Assembly: GCA_964620915.1 (NCBI GenBank)
Contig: CAZUKP010000006.1
Coordinates: forward strand, 9,794 to 73,793
DNA from: Hyphomicrobium_A sp964620915
GTDB taxonomy: Bacteria > Pseudomonadota > Alphaproteobacteria > Rhizobiales > Hyphomicrobiaceae
DNA: 64,000 nt
Reading direction: 5' to 3'
Shown here: positions 17,668 through 26,877 of the stretch, piece by piece
How positions within the stretch are numbered: position 1 is the first letter of the stretch
How the letters are laid out: each line of letters begins with the position of its first letter
Program-made: the position numbers and the translations under genes
Notes under the pieces: generated by a model
Seen by the model: only the letters and a program-made list of their open reading frames with translations
Database searches by the model: none
What the model was told of the DNA's origin: nothing

Positions 17668-18882
17668 CTAGCCGCCCCTTGCGGCAGCTAGACCAGTATC
17701 GAGATCAGCGGAGAGATCGTCAAAGGCCTCAAGGCCGACGGACAACCGGAGCATACCGTCGCCAATACCTAGATCAGCGCGCGCTTCGGGCCCGATGCGA
17801 TAGTGTGTCGTTGTTGCCGGATGTGTCACCAGGCTCTTTGCATCGCCGAGATTGTTGGAGATCTTGATGATGTTGAGCGCATTCTGGAGACGGAAGGCCG
17901 CATCCTTGCCGCCCTCGACCTCGAATGTCACCATCTGGCCTCCGCCGATCATCTGTTTACGGGCAATATCAGCCTGAGGGTGATCATCGCGCCCGCAGTA
18001 GAGGACGCGAGCGACGCCGGGTTGTCCGGCCAGATAATCAGCGACCTTTGCGGCGTTCGCCATCTGCGCTTGGGTGCGGATCGGTAGTGTTTCAAGCCCC
18101 TTGAGCATGACCCAGGCGTTGAAGGGGCTCAAGCTCGGGCCCGTTTGGCGCAAGTATTCCTGCAAGTGATTGGTGACGTAGTCGGTGCTGCCCAACACGA
18201 CACCGCCAAGACACCGGCCTTGCCCATCGATGTGCTTGGTTGCCGAGTAGACGACAACATCCGCGCCGTGTTCGAGCGGACGCTGGAGGACGGGTGTTGC
18301 AAACACATTATCGACAACGACAAGCGCGCCAATGTCTTTGGCGATTTTCGAGACGGCTGCGATGTCGACAAGTTCAAGCGTCGGATTCGCCGGCGTCTCG
18401 AAGAAGAACATCTTCGTGTTCGGACGCACAGCCGCACGCCACGCATCAATGTCGCGTCCATCGACAAGCGTCGACTGGATACCGTAGCGCGGGCATAGAG
18501 TCTCGACGATATAACGGCAGGCGCCGAATAGGGCGCGTCCCGAGACGATATGATCGCCGGCTTTCAAATAGGAGAGCAGAGCGCCGTTCACGGCCGCCAT
18601 GCCCGTGGCCGTCGCGCGCGCTTCGTCAGCCCCCTCCAAGAGCCGGATGCGCTCCTCGAACATGGTCACGGTCGGATTGGCGAATCGCGTGTACTGGTAG
18701 CCGGGATCTTCGTTCTTGAAGCGTGCCTCGGCTTGCTCGGCATTGTCGTAGACGAAGCCTTGAGTCAGGAAGAGCGCCTCTGAGGTCTCTCCGAACTGGG
18801 AGCGTTGTGTGCCGCCGTGAATGAGCCGCGTCTCGGGCGCCCAGTCGGCGGGTGCGGAGGGAGTTTCATCATTGCTCGACAT
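17668..18882 (-). CDS. metZ: O-succinylhomoserine sulfhydrylase
   Basis: A 404-residue PLP enzyme of the Cys/Met metabolism family that makes homocysteine from O-succinylhomoserine and sulfide. The PLP lysine is K216 in VVYSATKHIDGQGR. The phosphate-binding YQYTRFANPT, the acidic VVVDNVFATP and the C-terminal SLVTHPATTTH segments are conserved. Among relatives, the GGVVLGS region and the match to MetZ genes carried under SAM-II control favour MetZ over cystathionine synthase or lyase. AAGGAAC precedes the start. A SAM-II riboswitch and a leader terminator lie upstream. Confidence 0.92.
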   Translation of the reverse strand: MSSNDETPSAPADWAPETRLIHGGTQRSQFGETSEALFLTQGFVYDNAEQAEARFKNEDPGYQYTRFANPTVTMFEERIRLLEGADEARATATGMAAVNGALLSYLKAGDHIVSGRALFGACRYIVETLCPRYGIQSTLVDGRDIDAWRAAVRPNTKMFFFETPANPTLELVDIAAVSKIAKDIGALVVVDNVFATPVLQRPLEHGADVVVYSATKHIDGQGRCLGGVVLGSTDYVTNHLQEYLRQTGPSLSPFNAWVMLKGLETLPIRTQAQMANAAKVADYLAGQPGVARVLYCGRDDHPQADIARKQMIGGGQMVTFEVEGGKDAAFRLQNALNIIKISNNLGDAKSLVTHPATTTHYRIGPEARADLGIGDGMLRLSVGLEAFDDLSADLDTGLAAARGG

Positions 18883-18904
18883 GCGCGTTCCTTAAGGGGC
18901 TCAA

Positions 18905-18954
18905 TAAGAAAACCCGGCTCCGTGGCGCCGCTTGGCAAAAAAGCCGGCGCCGGG
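18905..18954 (-). terminator. Leader terminator between the SAM-II riboswitch and metZ
   Basis: On the minus strand a stem CCCGGC/GCCGGG (18949-18954 with 18913-18918), with an inner GCCG/CGGC pairing, is followed by TTTTCTTA. A second T6 run lies in the loop. It lies 25 bases downstream of the riboswitch and about 30 bases before the metZ start, so it could act as the SAM-controlled terminator; alternative pairings exist. Confidence 0.6.
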
Positions 18955-18972
18955 AAATCCGGGGGTGCGCGC

Positions 18973-19030
18973 GGCCCTTTTAGCGACTTGTTTAACGTGG
19001 CTGCAAGCCGGCCGGCCAAATGACCACGAT
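18973..19030 (-). ncRNA. SAM-II riboswitch (SAM-alpha) controlling metZ
   Basis: The minus strand shows the SAM-II core. P1 forms between CGTGG (19028-19024) and CCACG (19000-18996), followed directly by the invariant TTAAA. A pseudoknot forms between TTTGGC (19020-19015) and GCTAAA (18984-18979), then AAGGG. The intervening CGGCTTGCAG is typical for the class. SAM-II senses S-adenosylmethionine ahead of methionine-synthesis genes in alphaproteobacteria, and metZ is a classic target. It would lower metZ expression when SAM is abundant. Confidence 0.9.
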
Positions 19031-19138
19031 CGTTGAGTGCGGGGATAAACCTGCGTGCCTCTTGGCGTCAAGTGCAGGTTGCTCTAGAGCGGCAGAGTGG
19101 GCCGGGACCAAAGGCGCTGGGCGCCAGGAAAGCGAGAC

Positions 19139-20206
19139 ATGGCACAGCCAGGGGTAGATACGGCAGTTATGGCGTCAGAGCGGACGCGCACCGGGATCTT
19201 GCCGTCCCAAGCGATCAGGGCACTTACGGAATCCGGCGAGGTTGTGCTTGCAGAGCCGTTGTTGTCGAACCAGTTGCAGCCCGCGAGCTTGGACTTGCGG
19301 CTTGGCAACATTGCGTATCGCGTGCGCGCCAGCTTCCTGCCAGCGCCTGGCGAGAAGGTCTCGAATAAGTTGGATGATCTGCAACTGCACGCCATTAGCC
19401 TTTCGCAGGGTGCGGTGCTCGAGACCGGGTGCGTCTACGTGGCTCCGTTGATGGAGAGCTTGGCTCTGCCGCAGGACGTCGCCGCAGCGACCAATCCCAA
19501 GAGTTCGACGGGGCGTCTTGACGTCTTCACGCGTGTCATTGCCGACGGCGTCTCCTCTTTCGATCAAATCCCGGCGGGCTATTCGGGACCGTTGTATGCC
19601 GAGATTTGCCCGCAAACGTTCCCCGTCGTGGTGCGCAAGGGATCGCGATTGTCGCAAATCCGCTTTCGCGCTGGCGGCAGCGTGGAGCCAACGGTCGTTA
19701 GCGACATCGGACTGTCGGTCGATATCACCGGCGACAAGGACGGCCTTGTCGGCTACCGGGCCAAACGGCATACCGGTCTCGTCGACGTTGATGCCGTCGG
19801 CGCCTGTGCGGTGCACGACTATTGGGAGCCGATCTACGTACGCGGCAAGAAACGACTGATCCTCGATCCCGATCAGTTTTACATCCTTGCTTCCAAGGAG
19901 GCGGTGCACGTGCCACCAACGCAGGCAGCCGAAATGGTGCCCTTCAATCCGCTCGTCGGGGAATTTCGCGTTCACTACGCAGGGTTCTTCGATCCGGGAT
20001 TTGGACATGCAGAGGCTGGCGGGGAGGGCTCGAAGGCCGTGCTCGAAGTGCGTTCGCACAAGGTGCCGTTCATTCTGGAGGACGGCCAGACGATCGGCCG
20101 TCTGGTGTATGAGGATCTGACTGACACGCCTGAGCTGCTCTATGGCCGAGACTTGGCATCGCACTACCAGGCGCAGGGCCTCAAGTTGTCAAAACACTTC
20201 AAGTAA
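19139..20206 (+). CDS. dcd: 2'-deoxycytidine 5'-triphosphate deaminase
   Basis: A 355-residue protein that should deaminate dCTP to dUTP for thymidylate synthesis. It belongs to the long alphaproteobacterial DCD family (PF06559 type), about twice the size of E. coli Dcd. The dUTPase-like motif block is visible: SLDLRLG, NPKSSTGRLDVFTRVI, and GYSGPLYAEICP. A second related beta domain fills the C-terminal half (residues 190-350). The ATG at 19139 follows AGGAAAG at 6 bases; an upstream in-frame start at 19097 has none. It is divergent from the metZ riboswitch. Confidence 0.85.
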   Translation: MAQPGVDTAVMASERTRTGILPSQAIRALTESGEVVLAEPLLSNQLQPASLDLRLGNIAYRVRASFLPAPGEKVSNKLDDLQLHAISLSQGAVLETGCVYVAPLMESLALPQDVAAATNPKSSTGRLDVFTRVIADGVSSFDQIPAGYSGPLYAEICPQTFPVVVRKGSRLSQIRFRAGGSVEPTVVSDIGLSVDITGDKDGLVGYRAKRHTGLVDVDAVGACAVHDYWEPIYVRGKKRLILDPDQFYILASKEAVHVPPTQAAEMVPFNPLVGEFRVHYAGFFDPGFGHAEAGGEGSKAVLEVRSHKVPFILEDGQTIGRLVYEDLTDTPELLYGRDLASHYQAQGLKLSKHFK

Positions 20207-20342
20207 GAGCCACTTTGGCGCATACGCTTGACCGCTGGGCCCCGCGCGGCCAAAACTTTGACATCACCGATCATTTCGCATGCAGCCGTGTCGCCTCCAT
20301 GTGGCACGTCTGCACGCACGGGTTCTCTCGCTCAGGCTGCCG

Positions 20343-22121
20343 ATGACATTTGCTCAGACATCCCTCATTGCCGTGCTGGTATGTACGCTTGCACTCTTTA
20401 TCTGGGGGCGCTGGAGGCACGACGTTGTCGCCGTGCTCGCGTTGGTGGCAACGCTCCTTCTAGGGCTCGTAGAGCCCAAAGAGGCGTTCACCGGCTTCAG
20501 CGATCCCGCCGTCATCACCGTTGCGCTCGTGTTGATCTTGAGCGCGGCCATTCGCTCGTCAGGGATCCTGCAGCGGCTGGTGCGTCACTTGGAACCCATA
20601 CTTCACCGGCCGAACCTGCAGGTGTTCGTGTTCGTGGGATTAGTGATCGTGCTCTCGGCGTTCATGAACAATGTCGGCGCACTCGCCGTCCTCCTCCCAG
20701 TTGCCATCTACTCGGCCGAGAAGACGGGACGCTCGCCCGCAACGCTCTTGATGCCGCTGTCCTTCGGCTCTCTGATCGGCGGCCTGATGACGCTGATAGG
20801 CACGCCGCCCAATCTGCTGATCTCCTCCGTGCGCCAAGATATTACCGGCGAGCCATTTTCGATGTTCGACTTCACGCCGGTCGGCATTTGCGTTGCGCTG
20901 GTCGGTATCATCTATCTGACGTTTGCCTGGCGGCTGCTTCCGGAGGATCGGCGTGGGACGCCCTCTCCCGAAAAGCGGTTTCGCATCGAGGACTATGTGA
21001 CAGAGGCACGCGTCACCGAAAATTCGACGCTTGTCGGGAAGACGGTCCGCGATCTTGAAAAGATGGGTGACGAGGAGGTTACGGTTCTTTCGATCATACG
21101 CGCGGGGGATCGGCGGCTTGCGCCAGCGCGTTGGGTAAAACTGCGCGAGAACGACGTCCTGCTCTTGGAGGCAGATTCGACCATTCTGAAGCGCGTCGTC
21201 GACGAGTCGAAATTAGAACTTGTCGGCAACGAGGAGTTTGATCCCGCTAGCGTTCGCTCAGAGGACATTGGCATCGTGGAGGCCGTGATAACAAGCGGAT
21301 CCCCGATAATCGGGCGTTCGCCAGTGGGATTGCGATTGCGAGACTACGGCGTCAACTTGTTGGCGCTCAGTCGCCAGGGACGCCGATCCACGACACGTCT
21401 TGCACGCCAGCGGTTCCGTGAAGGTGATGTTGTCGTATTGCAGGGTGATCTGGATCAGATGCCGGTCACATTGCGCGAACTAGGCGCTCTGCCGCTTGCC
21501 GAGAGAAAAGTGGATCTTGGTCGTCCTGCACAAGTTGCGCTTCCTGTCGGCGTGTTGGCTGGAGCTGTCATTTTGACGGCGACCGGTGTTCTCCCGGTTG
21601 CGGTTTCTTTCCTCCTCGCCGTCGCAGCGCTGGCCGTCTTTCGCGTCATGCGACTTTCGGACATGTACGAAGCGATCGACGGCTCGATCATCGTGCTCAT
21701 GGGGGCACTCATTCCCGTGACCGAGGCGCTGAAGACCACGGGACTGACGGAGGAGATTGCATCTTCTGTTGCGGCGATCGGAGTTGGTATGGCGCCTGTT
21801 GCGTTGCTTGGTTTCGTGTTCGTGATGACGCTGCTGATCACACCCATTGTCAACAATGCGGCGACCGTGCTGCTCATGGGCCCGATCGCGGCCGGACTTG
21901 CAATCAAGCTTGGCCTCAACGTCGATCCATTTCTGATGGCGGTTGCCGTCGCAGCCTCGTGCGAGTTCCTAACGCCCTTTGGCCACCAGTCAAACGCCCT
22001 GGTGATGGGTCCCGGCGGTTACCGTTTTGGGGACTATGCGCGCCTCGGGATACCGTTATCGATAATCGTGACACTCGTTGCGGTGCCAATGATTGCGCTC
22101 GTCTGGCCGTTGTTGCCTTAG
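20343..22121 (+). CDS. SLC13 family permease with two TrkA-C (RCK) domains
   Basis: A 592-residue inner-membrane transporter of the divalent anion:sodium symporter/ArsB-type superfamily. N-terminal helices contain the signature FMNNVGALAVLLPVA and GTPPNLLIS, and the C-terminal half repeats this with PIVNNAATVLLMGPIA and GHQSNALVMGP. Between the halves are two cytoplasmic TrkA-C domains (about residues 215-300 and 305-390), seen in YfbS/SAC1-like proteins. Likely substrates are sulfate, di- or tricarboxylates, or another anion; the sequence does not decide. A start at 20343 is chosen from the hydrophobic N-terminus; an ATG at 20280 is also in frame. Confidence 0.85.
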   Translation: MTFAQTSLIAVLVCTLALFIWGRWRHDVVAVLALVATLLLGLVEPKEAFTGFSDPAVITVALVLILSAAIRSSGILQRLVRHLEPILHRPNLQVFVFVGLVIVLSAFMNNVGALAVLLPVAIYSAEKTGRSPATLLMPLSFGSLIGGLMTLIGTPPNLLISSVRQDITGEPFSMFDFTPVGICVALVGIIYLTFAWRLLPEDRRGTPSPEKRFRIEDYVTEARVTENSTLVGKTVRDLEKMGDEEVTVLSIIRAGDRRLAPARWVKLRENDVLLLEADSTILKRVVDESKLELVGNEEFDPASVRSEDIGIVEAVITSGSPIIGRSPVGLRLRDYGVNLLALSRQGRRSTTRLARQRFREGDVVVLQGDLDQMPVTLRELGALPLAERKVDLGRPAQVALPVGVLAGAVILTATGVLPVAVSFLLAVAALAVFRVMRLSDMYEAIDGSIIVLMGALIPVTEALKTTGLTEEIASSVAAIGVGMAPVALLGFVFVMTLLITPIVNNAATVLLMGPIAAGLAIKLGLNVDPFLMAVAVAASCEFLTPFGHQSNALVMGPGGYRFGDYARLGIPLSIIVTLVAVPMIALVWPLLP

Positions 22122-22149
22122 GGTTGAGCCGCAGGCAGCTTGGCGAACG

Positions 22150-22812
22150 TCAGGCAGTTTCGTCACCGGCCTGTACGCGTGCAATCCACTCCTCCGTCGC
22201 AATGACGCCACCGGCTTGCTCAACCTGTTTGAGCTCATTTTGCCGCAAGACATCCTGGACGGCATCGACACGTTTCCATTCACACACGGGTGTTTCACCG
22301 TCATCCTGCGGGACGTAGCGAGACGTTTGCACCCGCTCATAGCGGTGGATGTAGCGCGGGCAGTTCATCCAAAGCTCTGAAAGGGTGACGCGCACAACCA
22401 GCTCCGCCTCCTTGTATTGCGCCAGCATGTCGGGGGCGTCTGACAGTGTCGCGGTACCTTGGGCACGCAGTCGGAAGGGGCGCTCAAAATCTATGAACAG
22501 AAAGCCGACTTTCGCATTGGTGTTTATGTTGCCCAATGACAGGTACATGCCGTTGCCATCGTAGCTTGGAAAGATCATGGTATTTGCGTCCAAGACCTTT
22601 ACGAATCCGGGGTTGCCGCCCTTGTAAGATACCGTTGGTTGCCCCTCCTGGTTGACAGTAGAAAGAAAGAAAAAGTCCCGGCTCTCGATAAACGCTTTTT
22701 CTTCCTCACCGATTTCTGTCTTGAGAGCGATTTGCTCAATGCGATCGGCGATGGGCCGGGATTCAAACCGGTCCTGCAGCGCGCGATGCTGCTCCCCATA
22801 AAGCCTCGTCAT
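22150..22812 (-). CDS. Pyridoxamine 5'-phosphate oxidase-fold flavoprotein
   Basis: A 220-residue split-barrel protein likely binding FMN. After an N-terminal helix, the barrel starts at FIESRDFFFLSTVNQEG, with the YKGGNPGFVKV and SYDGNGMYLSLGNI strands typical of PPOX-class oxidoreductases, and NAKVGFLFIDF. The C-terminal region holds a conserved NCPRYIHRY segment. Members include general stress proteins and heme-oxygenase-like enzymes; the true substrate is unknown. GGAGGAG precedes the start. It converges with the SLC13 permease at a 28-base gap. Confidence 0.82.
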   Translation of the reverse strand: MTRLYGEQHRALQDRFESRPIADRIEQIALKTEIGEEEKAFIESRDFFFLSTVNQEGQPTVSYKGGNPGFVKVLDANTMIFPSYDGNGMYLSLGNINTNAKVGFLFIDFERPFRLRAQGTATLSDAPDMLAQYKEAELVVRVTLSELWMNCPRYIHRYERVQTSRYVPQDDGETPVCEWKRVDAVQDVLRQNELKQVEQAGGVIATEEWIARVQAGDETA

Positions 22813-23009
22813 AGTGCTGGTTCTCCTCCCCAGGGTGGCGATTGTGGTGGCTATGTTAGGGGAAGCTCGATGGCTTTGCAGTGGGAATCTCTGACAACAC
22901 CGTTCCAGTATTCGTACCCAGCTTGACTACCGTTTTTGGGGAGGGCCAGTCATGTCTTCCACTTGCCGCATTTGGCGCGCTATTGTGACAGGATCAAACG
23001 GGAGCAGGT

Positions 23010-23396
23010 ATGCGGTTTTTCCGGAATCGCTCAAGACTAAGCTGGCTTCCGCTGCTTGCACTTGCATTGCAGGCGGCGCTGGCTTTTGCGCATACCCACG
23101 AGCATACGGCACCCGGTTCTCAGTTCCTTGAAGCGCGCGCGATTACTTTCGGCGCTTGCCTATCAAACAGTCATCGACCTTGTGAACCGGACCACCAGCA
23201 TCACAATCACGACGACTGTGCCATCTGCTGGGCGACAAGCCTGGTTGGGTCGGCCGTGGCCAGCGCCCCGCCGACAATCGAACATCTGCCAACGCGTTCT
23301 GAGGCAGTGCTTGTGCTGCCCCTCACTGCACAATTGCGAAGTGAAGCGCCGGTACATTTTCGAGCGCGCGCACCACCCCATCGTTATATGGCTTAG
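23010..23396 (+). CDS. DUF2946-like His/Cys-rich secreted or membrane protein
   Basis: A 128-residue protein with an N-terminal hydrophobic segment (WLPLLALALQAALAFA) that reads as a signal peptide or anchor, then HTHEHT, and a central HQHHNHDDCAICW cluster suited to binding metal. A second hydrophobic stretch follows at ATSLVGSAVASAPP. This arrangement resembles the DUF2946 family found next to copper or zinc genes. GGAG lies just before the start. It leads the metal-related cluster here, 136 bases before zrgA. The exact role is unknown. Confidence 0.65.
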   Translation: MRFFRNRSRLSWLPLLALALQAALAFAHTHEHTAPGSQFLEARAITFGACLSNSHRPCEPDHQHHNHDDCAICWATSLVGSAVASAPPTIEHLPTRSEAVLVLPLTAQLRSEAPVHFRARAPPHRYMA

Positions 23397-23532
23397 CCGC
23401 GCCTGCGGGGCACGGCACTAATCTCCGCCCACTGCTCTTCAGAGCCCGTGGGTGAAATTCAATTCGTTTGAGCGAGCTCGCACCTACACGCTTTGCAGCT
23501 TGCAGAACGACACGTTTACGAGGATTGCGATC

Positions 23533-24162
23533 ATGCGATCACAACTAGCAACATCTTTGGCCGCGCTGGCGGCTGCGTCTATCACCTTTGCAGCGGTTCA
23601 TGCTGAAGAGGAACACCGCGAGCTCGGCGCCCACGAGCATGGGCACGGAACGCTCAATATTGCGGTTGAGGGCAACAAAGTCGCAATGGAGCTGGAGGCT
23701 CCCGGCATGGATATCGTTGGGTTTGAACATAGCGCTGAGAGCAAAGAGCAGAAGGCGGCTGTAGAGAAAGCCGAAGGCCAGCTCGCCAAGCCGCTTGGTC
23801 TCTTCAAGTTTCCCGATGCAGCGGGATGCAGCGTGAAGGAGGCTAAGGTCGAGCTTGAGGCGATGCACGAGCATGAAGATGAGCACGAGGATGGGGACCA
23901 TGCTGAGTCGGGCCACGAAGACCACGACGAGCACGCCGGCGACAAGCATGATGAGGAAGTGCATGAAGGGCACAACGAGTTCCACGTGACCTATGCGCTT
24001 TCCTGCTCAAAGCCTAGCAACCTCACATCGATAGCTTTCGATTACTTCAAGGCCTTCGCAGGTGCGCAAGAGCTGAAGGTTAACGTCGTCTCGGACAAAG
24101 CTCAGAGCAAGTATGAAGTGAACCGGGGCAACCCCACCCTTGATCTCAGCGCAACGATGTAG
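23533..24162 (+). CDS. zrgA: ZrgA-type zinc uptake protein (DUF2796)
   Basis: A 209-residue periplasmic protein. The signal peptide ends near FAAVHAEE. A conserved core (HGHGTLNIAVEGNKVAMELEA split by motif, with PGMDIVGFEH) flanks a strongly His/Asp/Glu-rich insert (about residues 114-160), which should bind Zn2+. This matches the DUF2796 family that includes ZrgA of the Vibrio ZrgABCDE zinc uptake system. The ATG at 23533 is used since it opens the signal peptide. The ABC ATPase gene starts within a few bases of the stop, so the two are likely coupled. Confidence 0.8.
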   Translation: MRSQLATSLAALAAASITFAAVHAEEEHRELGAHEHGHGTLNIAVEGNKVAMELEAPGMDIVGFEHSAESKEQKAAVEKAEGQLAKPLGLFKFPDAAGCSVKEAKVELEAMHEHEDEHEDGDHAESGHEDHDEHAGDKHDEEVHEGHNEFHVTYALSCSKPSNLTSIAFDYFKAFAGAQELKVNVVSDKAQSKYEVNRGNPTLDLSATM

Positions 24163-24172
24163 TGTGCAAGCC

Positions 24173-24913
24173 GTGAACAACCAACTGTGCACAGACACAG
24201 CAACACCGCCCGACATCGTATCGATGTCGGGCGTCCACTTTCGCTGGCCGGGCCCGCGGGGCTTCGAACTCTCAATTGAAAACTTTGGCTTGCCGGCACG
24301 CGAGCGCGTGCTGCTTATTGGACCTTCAGGGAGCGGCAAGTCGACATTTCTCAGTCTACTGTGCGGGATTCTCACGCCGCAGTCAGGCAGGCTTGAGATT
24401 CTGGGCACCGATCTGGGGCGACTTTCCAGTGCTGCGCGCGACCACTTTCGCGCCGAGCACTTCGGCATCATCTTCCAGATGTTCAACTTGCTGCCCTATG
24501 GATCAATTCTCGACAACGTGCTGTTGCCGTTGAGCTTTGCAAAGGCGCGGCGTTCGCGCGCAAGCCAGAATGGAACGGCTGAAAACGAGGCCTTGCGTCT
24601 ACTCGCAAGCCTTGGGCTCGATCCATCGGAACTCGATGGTGTCACAACGGCGAATCTGAGTGTTGGCCAGCAGCAGCGGGTGGCTGCGGCGCGCGCGCTG
24701 ATCGGCCGTCCGGAATTGATCGTTGCCGACGAGCCCACCTCGGCACTCGATTCCGACCGGCAAAGCGCCTTTCTGGATCTTCTCTTCGCCGAGGTCGCTG
24801 AAGCCGGCTCAACCTTGATCATGGTGAGCCACGAAGAGGCACTCGGGAAGCATTTCGATCGCGTTCTGCGGTTGGAGGACGTCGCCGTCACCACGAGGAG
24901 TGCCGCAGCATGA
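24173..24913 (+). CDS. ABC transporter ATP-binding protein (Zrg-like/MacB-type)
   Basis: A 246-residue ATPase with Walker A GPSGSGKST, Q-loop IIFQMFNLLPYGS, signature LSVGQQQRVAAARAL, Walker B LIVADEPTSALD and switch His in MVSHEEAL. It is of the LolD/MacB-like class that partners FtsX-type permeases. It should power the permease encoded next. The start is uncertain: GTG at 24164 or 24173 both fit just after zrgA, and an ATG at 24224 lies at the edge of the domain. No clear Shine-Dalgarno is seen, consistent with coupling to zrgA. Confidence 0.9.
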   Translation: MNNQLCTDTATPPDIVSMSGVHFRWPGPRGFELSIENFGLPARERVLLIGPSGSGKSTFLSLLCGILTPQSGRLEILGTDLGRLSSAARDHFRAEHFGIIFQMFNLLPYGSILDNVLLPLSFAKARRSRASQNGTAENEALRLLASLGLDPSELDGVTTANLSVGQQQRVAAARALIGRPELIVADEPTSALDSDRQSAFLDLLFAEVAEAGSTLIMVSHEEALGKHFDRVLRLEDVAVTTRSAAA

Positions 24914-26169
24914 TCGTGCCTCGCCTCGCGCTGCAATCCTTGCGCAATCGTGCGCTGACCGCATCGCTCACGGTACTCGCGATTGCGTTCAGCGTCATGC
25001 TGCTCCTTGGAGTCGAGAAGGTGCGCACCGGCGCGCGTCAAAGCTTTGCCAACACGATCTCTGGTACGGACTTGATCGTCGGCGCGCGAAGCGGCGGCAT
25101 TCAACTCCTGCTCTACTCGGTGTTCCGTATCGGCAATGCCACGAACAACATCACTTGGAAGAGCTATCAGGATATCGCCAACCGGCCGGAAGTCGATTGG
25201 ATCGTTCCTTTGTCGCTCGGGGACAGCCACCACGGCTTTCGCGTGCTGGGCACGACGCCGGAATACTTCGAGAGATATAAGTATCGTCGGAGCAAGCCCA
25301 TCGCCTTTGCCGATGGCAAGCCGTTTGACGATCTATTCGATGCCGTGATCGGAGCGGATGTTGCGGAAGCCCTCGGCTACAAGGTCGGCGATGAGATCAT
25401 TGTGGCGCATGGCCTTGGCTCGATTTCCTTCGTCGAGCACGATGACAAGCCATTCCGCGTTTCAGGGATCCTGGAAAAGACCGGCACGCCGATCGATCGC
25501 ACGGTTGACGTCAGTTTGGAGGCGATCGAGGCGATCCACGTCGACTGGCAACAGGGAATTCCGATGCCGGGTGAAAAGGTGTCCGCAAACGAGGTCCGTG
25601 AGATGGACCTTGCGCCCGAGGCGATTACTGCGGCTCTCGTTGGCCTCAAGTCGAAGCTCTCCACCTTCAAGCTGCAAAGAATGATCAACGAGTATCGGCA
25701 GGAACCGCTGTCTGCCATTATTCCAGGCGCCACCCTTCAGGAGTTGTGGGGCCTTGTCGGCACGGCGGAAACGGCCTTGGCGGTTGTTTCCGCAATGGTC
25801 GTGGCAACCGCCCTCTTAGGAATGGTCACCATGATTCTGACGACGCTCAATGAGCGCCGGCGGGAGATGGCGATCTTACGATCCGTTGGGGCGCGCCCGA
25901 CGACGATTCTCGGCCTGCTCGCCACCGAGGCAGGCTTGCTTACACTGGCGGGTGTGGTGCTCGGCGCGCTCTTGCTTTACGTCGCGCTCGTTGTGCTGCA
26001 GCCCGTCGTCGATAGGACATATGGCTTATATTTGAGCATCGACCCGCCGACAAATCGCGAGTGGCTGACATTGGGTGCGATTGTCGCTGCCGGATTCTTA
26101 GCCGGTCTGGTGCCGGCTCTTCGCGCCTATCGTTTGTCTTTGGCAGACGGCATGACCGTTCGCACATAG
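24910..26169 (+). CDS. ABC transporter permease (FtsX/MacB-like)
   Basis: A 419-residue permease with an N-terminal helix, a large periplasmic domain (about residues 40-275) and three C-terminal helices typical of FtsX-type permeases, including ALAVVSAMVVATALLGMV and LNERRREMAILRSVGARP, the coupling segment. Its ATG overlaps the ATPase stop by 4 bases. In the Zrg arrangement such a pair acts with ZrgA; whether it moves zinc or remodels a partner complex is not settled by sequence. Confidence 0.88.
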   Translation: MIVPRLALQSLRNRALTASLTVLAIAFSVMLLLGVEKVRTGARQSFANTISGTDLIVGARSGGIQLLLYSVFRIGNATNNITWKSYQDIANRPEVDWIVPLSLGDSHHGFRVLGTTPEYFERYKYRRSKPIAFADGKPFDDLFDAVIGADVAEALGYKVGDEIIVAHGLGSISFVEHDDKPFRVSGILEKTGTPIDRTVDVSLEAIEAIHVDWQQGIPMPGEKVSANEVREMDLAPEAITAALVGLKSKLSTFKLQRMINEYRQEPLSAIIPGATLQELWGLVGTAETALAVVSAMVVATALLGMVTMILTTLNERRREMAILRSVGARPTTILGLLATEAGLLTLAGVVLGALLLYVALVVLQPVVDRTYGLYLSIDPPTNREWLTLGAIVAAGFLAGLVPALRAYRLSLADGMTVRT

Positions 26170-26183
26170 CAGGGGTATTGGAG

Positions 26184-26765
26184 ATGAAAACCGTCGCTCG
26201 CATGCTTTTTGCGTTTGTCGCGGCGCTGGCGCTGGTGGGCGGACTCAAGGCGGCAGATCCGCCCCAGGAGCTCAACTGGGGCCAACTCATGCCGCCATTG
26301 AAGGCGGAGCCACCCACGAAGCCGAAGACGTTCTTTTCTGGAGCATTGCCGGGAGCGTCGAGCGACCCCGCCAGCGCTGATGCCGCACCACCCCCGCCGC
26401 GGTTGCCTGAGGGGGAGTGGATGTCGCGCAAGCGGCGTCAGCCTGGCGGCAACCGGCCACCGCGCGTTGTGACCACGCTCGATGGCAAGCGCGTTAAGAT
26501 TGGCGGCTATGTGGTGCCGCTCGATTTCGATGCGACGACGATCAAGGAGTTCCTGCTCGTGCCCTTTGTTGGTGCGTGCATTCACGTACCCCCGCCGCCT
26601 CCCAATCAGATCGTTTATGTTAAGGCGGAAAATGGCTTCGAGATTGGAAGCATGTTCGATCCGGTGACGGTGGTTGGAACGATCAAGACGGAGAGCGCTT
26701 CCACCGGACTAGCCGACGCCGGCTACACAATTGATGCCGAAACGGTGGAATTGCGTACGGAGTGA
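26184..26765 (+). CDS. DUF3299 family periplasmic protein (Zrg-like)
   Basis: A 193-residue secreted protein. The signal peptide ends around VGGLKAADPP. A proline-rich linker leads to the DUF3299 core with KIGGYVVPLDFD and the striking GACIHVPPPPPNQIVYV, in which Cys, His and the proline run are conserved. Such proteins accompany DUF2796/ABC zinc operons, which is the case here. The start follows GGAG in the same orientation and 14 bases after the permease. The role is probably periplasmic metal handling, but the mechanism is unknown. Confidence 0.78.
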   Translation: MKTVARMLFAFVAALALVGGLKAADPPQELNWGQLMPPLKAEPPTKPKTFFSGALPGASSDPASADAAPPPPRLPEGEWMSRKRRQPGGNRPPRVVTTLDGKRVKIGGYVVPLDFDATTIKEFLLVPFVGACIHVPPPPPNQIVYVKAENGFEIGSMFDPVTVVGTIKTESASTGLADAGYTIDAETVELRTE

Positions 26766-26877
26766 GTTCACAGTCGGTACTCGCGCGGCGTGTATTGCGA
26801 CCGGATACCGTTTGCTCGTGTTGCTCTGCGGTGCAATCGCTGTTTTCGGGGCGCCGACGGAGGGAGGCTGGAGGAAC

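Noticed and set aside
19175..20164. A 329-codon minus-strand frame over the dCTP deaminase gene
   Set aside because: Its translation has no family-like sequence and the opposite strand carries a clear DCD-family protein.
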